Part shown: piece after piece, positions 5,219 through 5,774 of the stretch | Numbering within the stretch: position 1 is the first letter of the stretch | Layout: the number at the start of each line of letters is the position of its first letter | NCBI GenBank assembly: GCA_028748945.1 | Contig: JAQTOL010000231.1 | Location: 1 to 5,774, forward strand | Direction: 5' to 3' | DNA from: Paludibacter sp. | GTDB lineage: Bacteria > Bacteroidota > Bacteroidia > Bacteroidales > Paludibacteraceae | DNA length: 5,774 nt | The notes under the pieces: generated by a model | Told to the model about the DNA's origin: nothing | Databases searched by the model: none | Seen by the model: the letters and a program-made list of their open reading frames with translations, nothing else | Program-made: the position numbers and the translations under genes

Positions 5219-5644
5219 ATGAAAACAGAAGTAAGAATTGACAAATGGTTGTGGGCCGTACGCCTGTTCAAAACACGAACGTTGGCATCCGAAGCATGTA
5301 AAAAAGGAAAAATCATTATTCAAAATATACAGGTAAAACCTTCACGGAATGTCAAAGTGGGCGATGTGATTTCCATTAAACGCAATCCGATTCTTTTTTC
5401 GTTTAAAGTATTGGCACTTTCCGAAAACAGGATGAACGCGAAGTTGGTTGCAGGCTTTATGGAGAATGTAACCACACCTGATCAGTTGGAATTAATAGAA
5501 CTCGCCAAACTTGCCGGACAAAGCGGACGGGATCGTGGTGCCGGTCGACCGACCAAAAAGGAACGTCGCGATCTGGAAGATTTTGTGGAACCTACATTTG
5601 TAGATGAAGAAGGTGACTGGAACTTTGAAACCCCTAACCCCTAA
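5219..5644 (+). CDS. hslR: Hsp15-like S4-domain RNA-binding protein
   Basis: This 141-residue protein starts with an S4 RNA-binding domain (about residues 5-60). Visible are RIDKWLWAVRLFKTRTLASEACKKGKI, a glycine-bounded strand (KPSRNVKVGDVISIKR) and a C-terminal basic/acidic tail with GRDRGAGRPTKKERRDLEDF (103-122). The RIDKWLW..R.FKTR start and the GRPTKK.RR tail are typical of the Hsp15/HslR group. E. coli Hsp15 binds free 50S subunits that carry a nascent chain and helps recycle them; the same role here is by family. The position after rplY-pth fits a translation-quality role. ATG at 5219 directly follows the right arm of the inverted repeat and has no Shine-Dalgarno. The last five codons (ETPNP) and the stop are formed by a CCCCTAACCCCTAAAGGGG element, so the natural C-terminus may have been altered by repeat sequence (inference). 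Confidence 0.9.
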   Translation: MKTEVRIDKWLWAVRLFKTRTLASEACKKGKIIIQNIQVKPSRNVKVGDVISIKRNPILFSFKVLALSENRMNAKLVAGFMENVTTPDQLELIELAKLAGQSGRDRGAGRPTKKERRDLEDFVEPTFVDEEGDWNFETPNP

Positions 5645-5649
5645 AGGGG
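5631..5649. repeat. CCCCTAAAGGGG palindromic element over the hslR stop codon
   Basis: CCCCTAACCCCTAAAGGGG contains CCCC-TAAA-GGGG (5638-5649), a small G/C palindrome in an A/T-rich context, preceded by another CCCCTAA unit. I recall such CCCCTAAAGGGG sequences as frequent intergenic elements in Bacteroidota genomes; that is memory, not a search. It supplies the TAA stop (5642-5644) of hslR. A T-rich run follows only about 40 bases later, so it is a poor terminator. Confidence 0.6.
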
Positions 5650-5774
5650 AACTAAATTACTTTGGTGTTATCCATTGTAATTTGCTTGTTTTATTTTTTA
5701 AATTATGAATTGTGAATTATTAATTGAATTGTCGTGTTTATAGCTCAAAAACTCAAAAAGGAAAATATCTGTGA
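5645..5774. other. A/T-rich tail without a supported gene
   Basis: These 130 bases hold the right half of the CCCCTAAAGGGG element, a T/A-rich stretch (5686-5704) and a short near-repeat (aattatgaattgtgaattattaa, in units of about 9 bases, around 5701-5723). No open frame of note, tRNA or good promoter is visible. A neighbouring gene may begin just past the window edge. Confidence 0.5.

Overview
The window reads as chromosomal DNA of a Bacteroidota bacterium, most likely order Bacteroidales (a Paludibacter-like relative is plausible; genus is inference). Four things point there. The first, partial gene ends like a type IX secretion (T9SS) cargo C-terminal domain. Good TAnnTTTG -7 promoter elements sit upstream of several genes. 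Most genes have A/T-rich upstream regions with no Shine-Dalgarno sequence. The gene clusters infC-rpmI-rplT and rplY-pth-hslR (S4 protein) carry proteins of Bacteroidales type.

Layout. Bases 1-912, + strand: the 3' end of a probable T9SS-exported surface protein, then, 3 bases later, an unrecognised 214-residue secreted or membrane-anchored protein with a PIPVGDG-hydrophobic-KRK C-terminal tail. A palindromic, probably bidirectional terminator (about 920-965) separates this pair from the convergent minus-strand block. Bases 978-3537, - strand, in transcription order: a class I/II PLP aminotransferase, then infC (IF3), rpmI (bL35) and rplT (bL20). A 348-base gap at 3538-3885 holds the divergent promoters of the aminotransferase and rplY, plus small hairpins. 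Bases 3886-5644, + strand: rplY (bL25/CTC family), pth (peptidyl-tRNA hydrolase) and an Hsp15-like S4 RNA-binding protein. The last 130 bases are A/T-rich with no gene that I can support.

Functionally, the central and right parts are translation genes: initiation (IF3), large-subunit assembly (bL20, bL35, bL25), rescue of drop-off peptidyl-tRNA (Pth) and probably handling of stalled 50S subunits (Hsp15-like). No mobile element, CRISPR array, phage gene or defence system is visible, so I do not claim a new system.

The points most worth a second look are regulatory. infC has no in-frame ATG near its start and appears to begin at ATA behind a full AAGGAGG, the only convincing Shine-Dalgarno/start pair in the window. 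A perfect 9-bp hairpin followed by T8 lies inside the pth coding region. A long inverted repeat surrounds the pth-hslR junction with a near-consensus promoter in its loop. The hslR stop codon lies in a CCCCTAAAGGGG element. An irregular stem-loop lies between rpmI and rplT, where bL20 autoregulation would be expected.
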